Origin: Bidens hawaiensis
Lineage: Eukaryota; Streptophyta; Magnoliopsida; Asterales; Asteraceae
Length of the DNA: 64,000 bases
Assembly (NCBI GenBank): GCA_021521415.1
Contig: JAIQDT010005447.1
Coordinates: 62,001-126,000 of the forward strand
Direction: 5' to 3'
This document shows, in pieces, positions 42,723-55,431 of the stretch (positions within the stretch are counted from its first letter, which is position 1; every line of letters starts with the position of its first letter). The position numbers and the translations under genes were made by a program. The notes beneath the pieces are model-generated. The model did not search any database, was not told where the DNA came from, and was given only the letters and a program-made list of their open reading frames with translations.

Positions 42723-43836
42723 TTGTATTCTCCTAGTTTGACTAGGAATATTATCTCTTTTTCTGTATTAAGACAATTTGGTTTTGATTTGATGTTTGTA
42801 AACAATGATATTTGTGTTTTCATGAATGACGTCTTTTATTTTAAAGCGATGCCGTCTAATGGCATTTATGAATTAGTTCATGATAATACATCCATTGATA
42901 ACTCGTTGTACCAAGCTAACGCCAAAAGACTCAAATTGGATTTAAGTGAAACTTTTCTTTGGCATTTTCACCTTGGTCACATAAATAAGGATCGCAATAA
43001 CACACTTCAAAAGAATGGTCTTTTGGAAGTGAATGATGATTCATTTGATAAATGTGAGTCTTGTTTATTGGGGAAGATGACCAAGGAACCCTTCAGTGGA
43101 ACTAATGAAAGGGCAAAAGACTTATTAGGCATCACACATTCGGATGTATGTGGTCCTTTTAAGACAATGACAAGGAATGGTGAAAGATACTTCATCACCT
43201 TTACCGAAGATTATAGTCGCTATGGGTATGTGTTCTTATTAAGACACAAAGATGAAGCCTTTGAAATGTTCAAAGTCTTCCAAATTTAAGTACAAAATCA
43301 ACTCAAAAAAACTATCAAAGTACTACGTTCCGATAGAGGAGGTGAATACCTCAATGATGCGTTTCTAGATCATCTTAGGAGTTGTGGGATTGTCTCACAA
43401 CTTACTCCACCTGGAACACCGCAACATAATGGTGTGTACGAGAGGAGGAATCGAACTTTATTAGATATGGTTCGATCTATGATGGCTAGAAGCTTGTTAC
43501 CTCTATCATTTTGGGGTCTCGCATTGATCTTCGCTGCCCGTATTCTAAATATGGCACCAACCAAGAAAGTGGATAGGACGCCTTTTGAAATATGGCATGG
43601 AAGGGTTCCATCGTTATCATATTTAAAGGTATGGGGTTGTAAGGCTTTTGTCAAGAACAACACCCAAAACAAGGTTAAAAGCCAATCCACTAAGTGTATC
43701 CTTGTAGGATATCCCAAAGATTCGATGGGATATTATTTCTACAATCCAAACGAGCATAAAGTGTTTATAGCTCGAAAGGCTGAGTTCTTGGAAAGAAGGT
43801 TCCTTATGGAAGGAACTGAAAAAACCGTGGAACTCG
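42723..43836 (+). pseudogene. Copia-3 integrase (part before the copia-4 insertion)
   Basis: GAG-pre-integrase LWHFHLGHINKDR (about 42958), zinc-binding CESCLLGKMTKEPF, integrase core with HSDVCGPF (first Asp), LRSDRGGEYL (second Asp, about 43322) and TPQHNGVYERRNRTLLDM (third, Glu), then YLKVWGCKAFVK and VGYPKDSMGYYFYNP. A TAA at 43287-43289 breaks the frame. The reading stops at the AGGAG target site. Confidence 0.88.
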
Positions 43837-43841
43837 AGGAG

Positions 43842-44312
43842 TGTTGGGTTTTAACAAGATTATCAAAGTCCATATAACCCATTATATGTTAAAACGCAGA
43901 TGATAATAAAGTTTTAAATCTTGTTAGTTTGATATATATAAAACCGATTTTATATAAAATAACCCAATGCCCGGATCCATATACAAAATACATGTTATCA
44001 AAACAACCATAGGGTGTTTAGCATTCTACCTTCAAGTCCGAAAGATAAAGAGGATGAAAGATATGAACGGCTAGCTTCCAATGGAGGAAACCTCAAGATT
44101 GTATACCCAACGAGCTCCAACAAAACACCTTGGTTGCTAAGATCCTTAACACTTGCAAGAACAAACCCTTTGTTCTTTTTCTCTTTTTCACGGCTCAAAG
44201 GAGAGAAAGAGAGAAGAGTTGTATGTGTGTGTGTGAGAGTGTAGTTATTTATGTAAACAAGAAAAATGATCTCCCTATTATCTTGTTTGCATGGTCTTGG
44301 AAATAATAAGGA

Positions 44313-44346
<34 letters not shown>

Positions 44347-44661
44347 CCGGCCACATGGGTGGGTTTTCAACCCAAAACTCAAACTCACTTTTGTATTATT
44401 TTATTTTACCATAATATTATTTATCCAAATAATAATATCTCTCATACATAAATTATCCATATAATTTACTTAACACACAAATGCAAATATTTAGAAAACC
44501 ATTTTCCAAATAATATAGTGTTGATATTTATTAACTAAATCATATCTAATAATAAATATCGTGGCGTTTGTCTAGCTTGTTATTGGGTATGACCCGACTT
44601 GGATCAATACGTACTAGCCACATCAACTCTAATATGTGTCTTGGGCAGATCGATTCCAACA
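43842..44661 (-). repeat. 3' LTR of copia-4
   Basis: Plus strand TGTTGGGTTTTAAC to GATTCCAACA, reverse complement of the copia-3 LTR type. Contains an AG microsatellite (44310-44341). Confidence 0.9.
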
Positions 44662-45469
44662 ATCTCCCACTTGCACAAGGTACATATAAGATTGATGCAA
44701 ATAGCAAATACCGCCTAACAACGGTTTACTATCCCTAATACGCATGACGAAGTGTCATTCAATAAAATCATCCCCTTCAAGTCCCATACTTAAAAATGAT
44801 TAAGGTGAAACTATCATTTATCCTTTTGCCACAAATGTCATGCTAAATCCAGAGAAACGGAGTGATCATTCTCTGTTGAATTAACTTTTCAGGCCTTAGA
44901 CATTTAACTCTCAACAAATAAGAGGGACAAATCCCCTATTGACTACATACGTCTCTCACTATCACCTTGTACTATACTTGAGCTTAGCCTTATGTACTGA
45001 CATATTTCAGAGCAGCGAAGAACTAAGTCAAAGTGTAATAGTCGGTGAATATCAAGACCCAATATTTATCTCAGGTCGGAGGATACTATGATGTTCGCCT
45101 TTACTCAAACTTACTTATGATCACAAATCACAAGGATTCCATGCAGTAAAATTTGAGGGCGGGTCAATCCAATATTTATCCCATATATATCTATGTACCT
45201 TGGTAGCAAACCCTTTGCTATATTCATACCTTATGAATATCAACCAATCCAAATTCATAATAGTCTTACTTTCATATATTTTTCCCATAAGTATGATCGT
45301 CTACGGACATTTAGAATAATCGAATTATTCACGGATTTAAACATGCTAAAATGGAACATAACTCAAAAGCATAATCATAAACCATAATCATATGAATGAG
45401 CCAAAATAACAATTGTTCCGATATCCAAATACAAAACAGATAAAATTCAATCACTAGAATATCGAAGTC
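44662..45469 (-). other. Copia-4 3' untranslated region
   Basis: About 800 bp between RNase H and the LTR. The same sequence is found downstream of copia-3 pol (54590-55431), so it is a conserved long 3' region of the family. No gene. Confidence 0.6.
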
Positions 45470-47447
45470 CTAAGGCGCAAGTATGACTCTCATGCTTCGG
45501 CCTTTCAAGGAGCTTTGTGAGTGGAACCGCAAATCAGTGTGAACTTTGCGAATACATATCTTTCCCTTTTCAACTTCATCCCTTATGTAGTTGAATCTCC
45601 GCTCAATGTGCCTAGTCTTTTGATGTGCACGGGGTTCCAAGATTTGAGCAATCGCACCCTCGTTGTAACAAAAGATTTCTAGAGGGTCCTGATTGGTACG
45701 GGCTACCCCTAGATCGGCAATGAACTTTCTAATCCAAGAAGCTTCTTGAGCTGCCAAGGAGGCGGTGATGTATTTTGATTCTGTGGTGGAAAAGGCTACC
45801 ACGTGTTGATTTGCGCTCTTCCAAGAGACAGCACCACCATTTACAACGAAGACATATCCCGATTGTGATCAAGAATCATCTCGATCAGTTTAGAAACTCG
45901 CATCAGCGTAACCCTTTACAACGAGTTCCTCCTCACCAGAGCCATATATCAAAAACATATCCTTAGTCCTCCTAAGGTATTTCAATACGCTCTTAACCGC
46001 CATCCAATGGCTGGTTCCCGGATTTTGTTGGTATCTACTTGTCATGCTCAAAGCGCATGACACATCGGTATGGTGAAAATCATGGCATACATAATGGATC
46101 CTATAGCAGACTCGTATGGGATTCCATTCATTTTGTGTTGGTCATCCTTTGAGCTTGGACATTGAGAAGTACTCAACATTGTTCCTCTTTGAATAGGTAC
46201 CAAACCTTTCTTAGAATTTTCCATCTTGAACCTTTTCAAGATCTTGTCAATGTATGCACTTTCATTCAAACCTATCAACCGCCTTGATCTATCCCTATAG
46301 ATCCTTATTCCCAGAATATAGGCGGCCTCACCAAGATCCTTGATGGAAAAACAAATTTCAAGCCAGGCTTTTACACCTTCCAAGGTTGGAATGTCATTTC
46401 CAAATAGTAATATGTCATCGACATATAATACCAGAATGGTAATGATGCTCCCACTAGCTTTCTTATACACACAAGCTTCATTAGCGTTTTTTATGGATCC
46501 AAATTTTTTCACTTCATCATCAAAACGGTGATTCCAACTTCTAGATGCTTGTTTCAATCCATAGATTGATTTCTTCAACTTGCATACTTTATTAAGATGT
46601 TGTGCATCGACAAAACCTTCAGGCTGAACCATATAGACATCTTCTTCAAGATGTCCGTTTAGAAAAGCGGTTTTGGCATCCATTTGCCAAATCTCATAGT
46701 CATAATATGCGGCTATGGAAAATAATATCCTTATAGACTTTAGCATTGCCACGGGCGAGAAAGTTTCATCATAATCAACCCTTTGAGTTTGAGTGAAACC
46801 CTTTGCTACAAGTCTAGCTTTATAAGTATCCAAGTTTCCATGCATATCAGTTTTCTTCTTGAAAACCCACTTACTTCCAACCAGTTTTGAATTAAGTGGT
46901 GGAGCAACCAGGTCCCATACTTGGTTGTCATGCATGGATTGCATCTCAACGTTCATGGCTTCCAGCCATTTATCAAAACCAGATTGTGACATTGCATCTC
47001 GGTATGTGGTTGGTTCATCAGAATCTACCACATAGCATCCATCCATGAAAAATCCATATCTTTCAGGTGGGGTGCTAATTCTACCAGATTTGTGAACGTT
47101 TTGTGTGGGTTGATCAACCAATTGATCATTATCAACAATCTCTTGTTGATCGCTAGTGTCAACCAAACGTGTATCGGCTTGTGGTTCTCGATCCTCCTCG
47201 AGTTCCATAGTTCTATCAGTTCCTTCCATAAGGAACCTTCTTTCCAAGAACTTAGCCTTGCGATCTATAAATACTTTATACTCATTTGGGTTGTAGAAGT
47301 AATATCCCATAGAATCTTCGGGATATCCTACAAAGATACACTTAGTGGATCGTCTTTCAAGTTTGTCAGCGGTGTAGATCTTAACATAAGCCTTACAACC
47401 CCATACCCTTAAATACGATAATGATGGAGCCTTCACATGCCATATTT
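45470..47447 (-). pseudogene. Copia-4 reverse transcriptase and RNase H
   Basis: 462 codons are open from the LINE junction to 46048: WGCKAYVKIYTADK, then the RVT_2 domain with SKWVFKKKTDMHGN, KARLVAKGFTQT, QMDAKTAFLNGHLEEDVYM and LYVDDILLFGND (catalytic YVDD). A frameshift near 46060-46080 breaks the frame before RNase H, which continues with FSTTESKYITASLAAQEASW and an altered CYNEGAIA where the family has CDN: the catalytic Asp is replaced by Tyr. Confidence 0.88.
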
Positions 47448-48471
47448 TTTTTTTGGGTAAAGGGGTTCACCCGGTTAAACGCATTCACACAACCAAAAAA
47501 TACAAGTAATATGGCAGAGTGCCATATTAGTTCTCAAGTATGACATGCCATACAAGAGTAGACAAACCAAAACCACCAAAACTGGTAAACACAGCTAAAG
47601 CTTACACAAGAACCAAGGAAAAAACAAAACAAAAACAAATCAACCATTATCATCAATTTGATGGGAAACTCCCCGCGGAAAATGCCAATCCTCGAGAACC
47701 CGATTAATCCGTTCCGGATTCTTGAACTTAAGAGTCATAAGCTTTAGGCGAGTACCCCTAATAATTTCTTCAGCAACAGTCGTAGGAGTCTTCAAGGAGT
47801 TCCTGAAAAGCCGGTTATTTCGCTCCTTCCAAATAACGTACACCGACGCCCCAAATAACAGCCGATTAACAACATTCTCAATAGAGTTGGACATTCCAAA
47901 TTGAGACACATATTGGAGAATATTCGCCCAACCATTTCTGCACCCCTGAAACTTCCCCTTCATTTTTACAATACTCCAAACCTCAGAAGAGAACTTACAG
48001 TCAAAGAAGAGATGATTACGAGAATCCGGCTCTCCATTACAAAGAAGGCAGCAATACAAGTTATGATTTGGATACCCACCAATCTTCCACCCCATAATAC
48101 GATTCTGCGTGCTCAACCTGTCATGAATCACAGTCCACAACATAAAGGAGTGTTTTGGAACACATTGAGAGAACCAAACAACATGCACCCAAGACACCTT
48201 ATCCGCCGGTCTCCGAAGAAGATGCCATATACCTGAAGTCGAGAAATTTATTGAAGTCCCATTCTCATCCAAAACCACTATCTTGTCCCTCATATCCGGA
48301 CAAAGACTTACATCTTTTAAGTTCGAAAGAATTGGGTATCTCAACGTCCAATCAGGCGGCCAACCCCAGTTATTATGATGAACAACATCACTGACGCATG
48401 TCACTAAAGACAATCCAGCCCGATGAATTGCTCTAGGGTTGATATAAACAATTAAAGGACAAAGAACATCC
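47448..48471 (-). mobile_element. 5'-truncated LINE (L1-like) inserted in copia-4
   Basis: A 17-bp target duplication CTTCACATGCCATATTT flanks it (47431-47447 and 48472-48488). The T run at the left edge is the poly(A) tail of a minus-strand LINE. Removing it restores the copia reading ...PFEIWHVKAPSLSYLRVWG. The length of about 1.0 kb means only the 3' end of ORF2 was inserted, the usual LINE truncation. Confidence 0.88.
47640..48413 (-). CDS. C-terminal fragment of LINE ORF2 (zf-RVT domain)
   Basis: 257 codons open. It has the reverse-transcriptase-associated zinc-finger region: IWHLLRRPADKVSWVHVVWF, PKHSFMLWTVIHDRL, CLLCNGEPDSRNHLFFDC (Cys/His cluster) and VIWKERNNRLF. The catalytic endonuclease and reverse transcriptase parts are absent because of 5' truncation, so it is not functional alone although the frame is intact, suggesting a fairly recent insertion. 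Confidence 0.8.
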   Translation of the reverse strand: MSLVTCVSDVVHHNNWGWPPDWTLRYPILSNLKDVSLCPDMRDKIVVLDENGTSINFSTSGIWHLLRRPADKVSWVHVVWFSQCVPKHSFMLWTVIHDRLSTQNRIMGWKIGGYPNHNLYCCLLCNGEPDSRNHLFFDCKFSSEVWSIVKMKGKFQGCRNGWANILQYVSQFGMSNSIENVVNRLLFGASVYVIWKERNNRLFRNSLKTPTTVAEEIIRGTRLKLMTLKFKNPERINRVLEDWHFPRGVSHQIDDNG

Positions 48472-49757
48472 CTTCACATGCCATATTTCAAAAGGTGTCC
48501 TTTCCACTTTCTTGGTTGGTGCCATATTTAAAATACGGGCAGCAGAGATCAGTGCGAAACACCAAAATGATAGAGGTAATGTACTTCTAGCCATCATGGA
48601 TCGAACCATATCCAATAGAGTTCGATTCCTCCTTTCAGACACACCATTATGTTGTGGTGTTCCGGGTGGAGTAAGTTGTGAGACAATCCCACAACTCCTT
48701 TAGATGATCTAGAAACGCATCATTGAGGTATACACCTCCTCTATCGGATCGAAGTAGTTTGATTGTTTTGTTGAGTTAATTTTGTACTTCATTTTGGAAG
48801 ACTTTGAACATTTCAAAGGCTTCATTTTTGTGTCTTAACAAGAACACATACCCATAGCGACTATAATCATCGGTAAAGGTAATGAAGTATCATTCACCAT
48901 TCCTTGTCATTGACCTAAAAGGACCACATACATCCGAATGTATGATACCTAATAAGTCTTTCGCCTTTTCATTAGTTCCACTAAAGGGCTCCTTGGTCAT
49001 CTTTCCCAATAAACAAGATTCACATTCATCAAATGAATCATCATTTGATTTCAAAAGACCATTCTTTTGAAGTGTATGAATGCGATCCTTGTTTATGTGA
49101 CCAAGGCGACAATGCCAAAGAAAAGTTTTACTAAAATCTAATTTGAGTCTTTTGGTGCTTGCTTGGTACAACGAGTTATCAATGGATTTATTATCATGAA
49201 CCAATTCATAATTGCCATTAAACGGCATTACTTTAAAATAAAAGACATCATTCATGAATACATAAAAACCATTGTCTACAAACTTTAAATCATAACCAAA
49301 TTGTCTTAACACAGAGACAGAGATAATATTCCTAGTCAAACTAGGAGAATACAGAATGGTTTTCAAAATAACTTCCAAACCATTTGGTAGCTTCAAAACA
49401 TAATCTCCTCAGGCTTGGACGTCAACCTTTGCTCCATTGCCCATGAAGAGACTTATATCTCCTTTCTTGAAATCATTTATTCTTTTGAACCCCTGCAATG
49501 AATTGCATATATGAGTTCCACATCTGGTATCCAATACCCATGTGTTAGAAGAAATAATATTAAGATCAATATGGATCATGAAAGTTGTACCTGAGGTTTG
49601 CCTCGCATCCCTCTTAGCTTTCAACTCCTTGAGATAGGTTGGACCATTTCTCATCCAATGACCTATCTCCCCACAACCAAAGCACGGATCCTCAGCGCTA
49701 ACCTTTAGCTTCTTAGGTTTGGGTTCCGCCTTTGCCTTTCCGTTTAATCCCTTCTTG
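48472..49757 (-). pseudogene. Copia-4 protease and integrase
   Basis: From the right: zinc knuckle CFGCGEIGHWMRNG, where the last cysteine is glycine; protease LDTRCGTHICNS, where the catalytic DTG reads DTR; GAG-pre-integrase LWHCRLGHINKDR; integrase core HSDVCGPF; then ERRNRTLLDM near 48640 and FEIWHVK at the LINE junction. A frameshift near 48890 and other breaks separate the pieces. Confidence 0.85.
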
Positions 49758-49759
49758 AC

Positions 49760-50482
49760 TTACCCCTTACCCATGGCAACCTTTGCCTTTGGTTCTGGGT
49801 GATGCCTTTTCTTCAAGCCACCCGCATTGATTGTGAGAACGGGTAAAACCTTTTTACCCATGCCGGCTTCGGCTGTCTTAAGCATTGCGTGGAGCTCACC
49901 AATGCTTTTGTCCCATCCGTTCATGTTGTAGTTCATGATGAACGTCTCAAACTTTTTAGTTAACCTGTTTAGTATCAAATCTGTGGCTAACTCTTTTGAG
50001 ACGGGACAGTTAAGCCATTCAAGCCTATCAATGTGGCTTTTCATCTTAAGCACATAAGATGATACGGATTGGGTTTCTTCCATATGACATGCATGAAGTG
50101 CTCGAACCGTTTCGAAGCGCTCCACCCTAGCTTGGGTAAGGAACATTTCCTTAAGCTGGGTTATCATGTCATATGCACCATGATTCTCGATATCCTTTTG
50201 GATCTCGGGAATTATTTTTCCCAACATGAGGCAAAAAACTTGCACCGAATCTTCGGTGTATTTCAGCAAATCTGCATAGGCATCCAAGTCATTAACGTCG
50301 GGTTCATCGGGAATAGGATCGTCTAATATATAGGACTTCTTCTCTTTCTTGAGAACAATTCTCAAGTTTCGATACCAGTCCATAAAGTTATTAAAGTTTA
50401 GACGATCCTTATCCAGAATGGATCTTAGTGATAGATTATGCACATGAGGGATAACAGCATTCTGTTGATTGTTTGCGGCCAT
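49760..50482 (-). CDS. Copia-4 gag capsid domain
   Basis: 240 codons beginning MAANNQQNAVIPHVHNLSL, very close to copia-3 gag. The capsid part is uninterrupted; a stop follows GKG just before the basic linker and zinc knuckle, so a full nucleocapsid is not made. Confidence 0.8.
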   Translation of the reverse strand: MAANNQQNAVIPHVHNLSLRSILDKDRLNFNNFMDWYRNLRIVLKKEKKSYILDDPIPDEPDVNDLDAYADLLKYTEDSVQVFCLMLGKIIPEIQKDIENHGAYDMITQLKEMFLTQARVERFETVRALHACHMEETQSVSSYVLKMKSHIDRLEWLNCPVSKELATDLILNRLTKKFETFIMNYNMNGWDKSIGELHAMLKTAEAGMGKKVLPVLTINAGGLKKRHHPEPKAKVAMGKG

Positions 50483-52074
50483 CTATAAAAGAATTTAACA
50501 AAGTTCAATTTAATATTTTCGATATCAATAAATTTTAATCTTTAATACCCTTTAATGTCTCCAAGACAATTAATGATTAAAATCTAGAATCCAACGTTTC
50601 ATTCAAATAGTAGTTAGGTGACCTTTATCCGACTATTCAAATTAACAAGGTAGTCAACGTTTGACAATTGCAACCCTTGCAACTTCTAGTTTTATGGGAT
50701 CGGTTAAACATCATATGTTTTGTTGGAATGTTTAATCCCATCAACACTTTTGAACGCCATGTGTCGGTGACCATATTCACATGGTTTCCAAATCAAGACG
50801 TACTACTTACACACACATGTGAGTTTACACATACAAGTGGTTAGGTGACCCTCATTCCAAAAGTATTGTAAAACCACCTTAAGATCACAAGTTTTCTTAA
50901 ATGTGGTTAGGTGACCCTTACCCCACATCAAGTCTACAAGTGACTTAAATGTCGTATAAAAGGATGGTGTTCAACTTGGTTTAAAAGGGATTTTAGTTTT
51001 CAAAATTCTAGATTGGAAAACTATATAATGTACCTTCTATTTGCATGCATTCAAATGTATGGTACCTTTGAAAACCAATTTTCAAATTCCTTTAAATAAA
51101 ACCCATTTTAATATGAAATCATTAATAGTTAATAAAACCAACTTTTATAACTTAATAATTTCAAAGGAATCACTTTTATGCTAGTTGTCGATTTTAATTG
51201 TTAACATCCAAGCATGATAAAACAATAAACATAAATCAACCACACAAGCATAAAATACAAACAAAAGTCCATAACCATAACCAACTAGAATGACAACACT
51301 TGTTGACCGAAACAAGTGTGCCAAAAGGTCTCTCCTAAGGGACGAGAATGACACAAGGCATGTGACGGTGAACTCCCACTTGATCCCGCATCCATATGCT
51401 TCAAGTGTCCACCTTGTGTTGTGACTCTTCCACTTTATTTGGGCTTCCATTTGGGCTCAAACTTCAGCTCCTAGTTTCCATGGGCCTCCAATTTTGGGCT
51501 TTAGTCATTGGGCTAAAATCCCATCTTGGACTATAAGGTCCACTAAGGCCCAAAACCAAAACTGTAACTTTGTTGCTTCTTATTTTACAAAAAATATATC
51601 CTAAACATTTTTCTCTAGTAAAAGAAATACAACTAATCTACTTATTATTACAAACCAATATGAAATAAATAAACAGATTACAAACCCAAATAAATGAATA
51701 TTACAACCAAATTGAATATTAAATAAATCACAACACAAACACACATCCAAAGGTCATGGCTAGGTTATGAACATCCAAAAGCACAACCAAATATGCAAGG
51801 TCTTAGAAGACCAAAATGGTTCCCCTCTTACCCATAAAACTTTCGGCCAAGAGGAACAAAACCGAAAGTTTCAGGTATTGTCCAAACAAAATAATTAATC
51901 ATCCATATGACTTAATTCTTCAAGATTATCACATGCATGTAAAGTATAATCTTGAGGAACCAAGGGGTAACCAAAAGCCAAAAAACTCTCGGCCATATGG
52001 TGAACCACACCATAAAACCCGAAAATTTTTAGATCTATGAAGCATATATCCGTATAAGCGGCTCTTGATGCCAT
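50483..52074 (-). other. Copia-4 leader
   Basis: About 1.6 kb between primer site and gag. It has the same GTTAGGTGACC phrases (sense GGTCACCTAAC) as copia-3, at about 50610, 50845 and 50910. No gene. Confidence 0.6.
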
Positions 52075-52887
52075 TGTTGGGTTTTAACAAGATTATCAAA
52101 GTCCATATAACCAATTATATGTTAAAACGCAGCGGATAATAAAGTTTTAAATCTTGTTAGTTTGATAAATATAAAACTGATTTTATATAAAATAACCCAA
52201 TGCCCGGATCCATATACAAAATACATGCTATCAAAACAACCATAGGGTGTTTAGCATTCTACCTTCAAGCCCGAAAGATAAAGAGGATGAAAGATATGAA
52301 TGGCTAGCTTCTAATGGAGGAAACCTCAAGCTTGTATACCCAAAGAGCTCCAACAAAACCTTGGTTGTTAGGATCCTTAACACTTGCAAGAACAAACCAT
52401 TTGTTCTTCTTCTCTTGTTCACGGCTCAAAGGAGAGAAAGAGAGAAGAGATGTGTGTGTGAGAGAGAGTGTAGTTATTAATGTAAACAAGAAAAATGATC
52501 TCCCAATTATCTTGTTTGCATTGTCTTGGAAATAATAAGGAAAAGAGAGAGAGAGGTGGGGCTGGCCACATGGGTGGGTTTCCCCCCCCCCCCCCCCAAA
52601 ACTCAAACTCACTTTTGTATTATTTTCTTTTACCATAATATTATTTATCCAAATAAATAATATTTCTCATACATAAATTATCCATATAATTTACTTAACA
52701 CACAAATGCAAATATTTAGAAAACCATTTTCCAAATAATATAAGTGTTGATATTTATTAACTAGATCATATCTAATAATAAATATTGTGGCGTTTGTCTA
52801 GCTTGCTATTGGGTATGACCTGACTTGGATCAATACGTACTAGCCACATCAACTCTAATATGTGTCTTGGGCAGATCGATTCCAACA
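52075..52887 (-). repeat. 5' LTR of copia-4
   Basis: Closely matches 43842-44661. A C-run (52581-52597) replaces the sequence ttcaacc at the same place in the other LTR, and the AG microsatellite is much shorter here. Confidence 0.9.
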
Positions 52888-52892
52888 AGGAG

Positions 52893-54589
52893 GATCGAGA
52901 ACCACAAGCCGATACACGTTTGGTTGACACTAGAAATCAACAAGAGGTTGTTGATGATGATCAAATGGTTGATCAAAACACACAAAACGTTTGCAAATCT
53001 GGTAGAATTAGCACCCCCCATGAAAGATATGGATTTTTCATGGATGGATGTTATGTGGTAGATTCGGATGAACCCACCACATACCGAGATTCGATGTCAC
53101 AATCTAATTGTGATAGATGGCTGGAAGCCGTGAACTTAGAGATGCAATCCATTCATGATAATCAAGTATGGGACTTGGTTGTACCACCGCTAAATTCCAA
53201 ACTGGTTGGAAGTAAGTGGGTTTTCAAGAAGAAAACCGATATGCATGGAAACTTGGATACTTATAAAGCTAGACTTGTAGCAAAAGGTTTCACTCAAACT
53301 CAAGGGGTTGATTATGATGAAACTTTCTCACCCGTGGTGATACTAAAGACTATAAGGATATTGTTTGCCATAGCCGCATATTAGGACTATGAGATATGGC
53401 AAATAGATGTCAAAACTGCTTTTCTAAATGGGCATCTTGAGGAAGATGTCTATATGGTTCAGCCTGAAGTTTTTGTCGATCCACAACATCCTAATAAGGT
53501 ATGCAAGTTAAAGAAATCAACCTATGGATTGAAGCAAGCATCTAGAAGCTGGAATCAACGTTTTGATGATGAAGTAAAGAAATTTGGATTCATCAAAAAC
53601 GCTGATGAAGCTTGTGTGCATAAGAAAGCTAGTGGTAACATCGTTACCTTTCTGGTATTATATGTCGATGACATACTATTATTCGGAAATGACATTCCAA
53701 ACTTGGAAGGTGTAAAACCCTGGATTGGAAATTGCTTTTCCATCAAGGATCTTGGTTAAGCCGCCTATATTCTGGGAATAAGGATATATAGGGACAGATC
53801 AAGGTGGTTGATAGGTTTGAATCAAAGTGCATACATTGACAAAATCTTGAAAGGTTCAAGATGGACAACTCTAAGAAAGGTTTGGTACCTATTCAAAGAG
53901 GAACAATATTGAGTGCATCTCAATGTCCAAGCTCAAAGGATGAGCAAGACAAAATGAATGGAATCCCATATGCGTCTCCTATAGGATCCATCATGTATGC
54001 CATGATTTGCACCAGACCAGATGTGTCATACGCTTTAAGCATGACAAGTAGATACCAACAAAATCCGGGTACTAGCTATTGGATGGCAGTTAAGAGCATA
54101 TTGAAATATCTTAGGAGGACTAAGGATATGTTTCCAATATATGGCTCTGGTGAGGAGGAACTCGTTGTAAAGGGTTACACGGATGCGAGTTCCCAAACTG
54201 ATCGAGATGATTCTCAATCACAATCGGGATATGTCTTCATTTTAAATGGTGGTGCTATCTCTTGGAAGAGCTCAAAACAAAACGTGGTAGCCTTGTCCAC
54301 CACTGAATCAGAATACATCGCCGCTTCCTTGGCAGCTCAAGAAGCTGCGTGGATTAGAAAGTTCATTGCCGACCTAGGGGTAGTCCATACCATTCATGAC
54401 CCTCTAGAAATCTTTTGTGACAACGAGGTTGTGATTGCTCAAATCAAGCAACCCCGTGCACATCAAAAGATTAAGCACATTGAGCGGAGACTCAACTATA
54501 TAAGGGATGAAGTTGAAAAGGGAAAGATATGTATTTGCAAAGTTCACACTGATCAAAACATTGCGGATCCACTCACGAAGCTCCTTTAA
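52893..54589 (+). pseudogene. Copia-3 reverse transcriptase and RNase H (after copia-4)
   Basis: RVT_2 with SKWVFKKKTDMHGN, KARLVAKGFTQTQGVDYDE, LYVDDILLFGND (YVDD intact), then RNase H with YTDASSQTDRDD, STTESEYIAAS and CDNEVVIAQ, ending PLTKLL. Breaks: TAG at 53382-53384, TAA at 53757-53759 and a one-base shift near 53853. Confidence 0.88.
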
Positions 54590-55431
54590 AGGCTGAAGCT
54601 TGAGGGTCACACTTGCGCCTTAGGACAAATATTCTAGTGATTGGATTTGATCAAAATTTTGTATTTGGATATCGGAACAATTTTACTCAATCATATGGTT
54701 TTGGTTTTTGTCATATTCTTGAGTTGTGTTCCATTTTAGCATGTTTAAATCCGTGAATAATTTGATTATTCTAAATGTCCGTAGCCGATCATAGTTATGG
54801 GAACAAATATGAAAGTAAGACTATTATGAACTTGGATTGGTAGATATTCATGAGGTATGAATATAGCAAATGGTTTGCTACCAAGGTTCATAGATATTTA
54901 TGGGATAAATACTGGACTGACCCGCCCTCAATTTTACAGCATGGAATCCTTGTGATTTGTGATCATAAGTAAATTTGAGTAAAGGCGAACATCATAGTAT
55001 CCTCCAACCTGAGATACATATTGGGTCTTAATATTCACCGACTATTATACTTTGACTTAGTTCTTCGCTACTCTGAAATATATCAGTACATAAGGCTAAG
55101 CTCAAGTATAGTACAAGGTGATAGTGAGAGACGTATGTGGTCAATAGGGGATTTGTCCATCTTATTCGTTGATAGTTAAATGTCTAAGGCCTGATTAGTT
55201 AAATCAACAGAGAATGATCACTCTGTGTCTCTGGATTTAACTTGACATTTGTGGCAAAAGGATAAATAATAGTTTTACCTAAATCATATTCAAGTAAGGG
55301 ACTTGAAGGGGATGATGTTATTGAATGGGACTTCGTCATGCGTATTAGGGATAGTAAACCGTTGTTAGGCAGTATTTGCTATTTGCATTAATCTTCTATG
55401 TATCCTGTGCAAGTGGGAGATTATTGGAATC
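54590..55431 (+). other. Copia-3 3' untranslated region with polypurine tract
   Basis: Matches the equivalent region of copia-4. It ends with TGCAAGTGGGAGATTA, the polypurine tract, directly before the LTR. No gene. Confidence 0.65.

Larger units (their letters stand above)
43842..52887 (-). mobile_element. Copia-4: same family as copia-3, opposite orientation, nested in it
   Basis: LTRs 43842-44661 (3') and 52075-52887 (5') are flanked by AGGAG at 43837-43841 and 52888-52892. Primer site at 52061-52074 (sense TGGCATCAAGAGCC), polypurine tract sense AAGTGGGAGATT just inside the left LTR. Gag, protease and integrase (48472-50482) and RT/RNase H (45470-47447) read on the minus strand, separated by a LINE insertion. 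Confidence 0.92.

Noticed and set aside
44014..44451. Open frames in copia-4 LTR
   Set aside because: They sit wholly in the LTR and its AG repeat; no domain.
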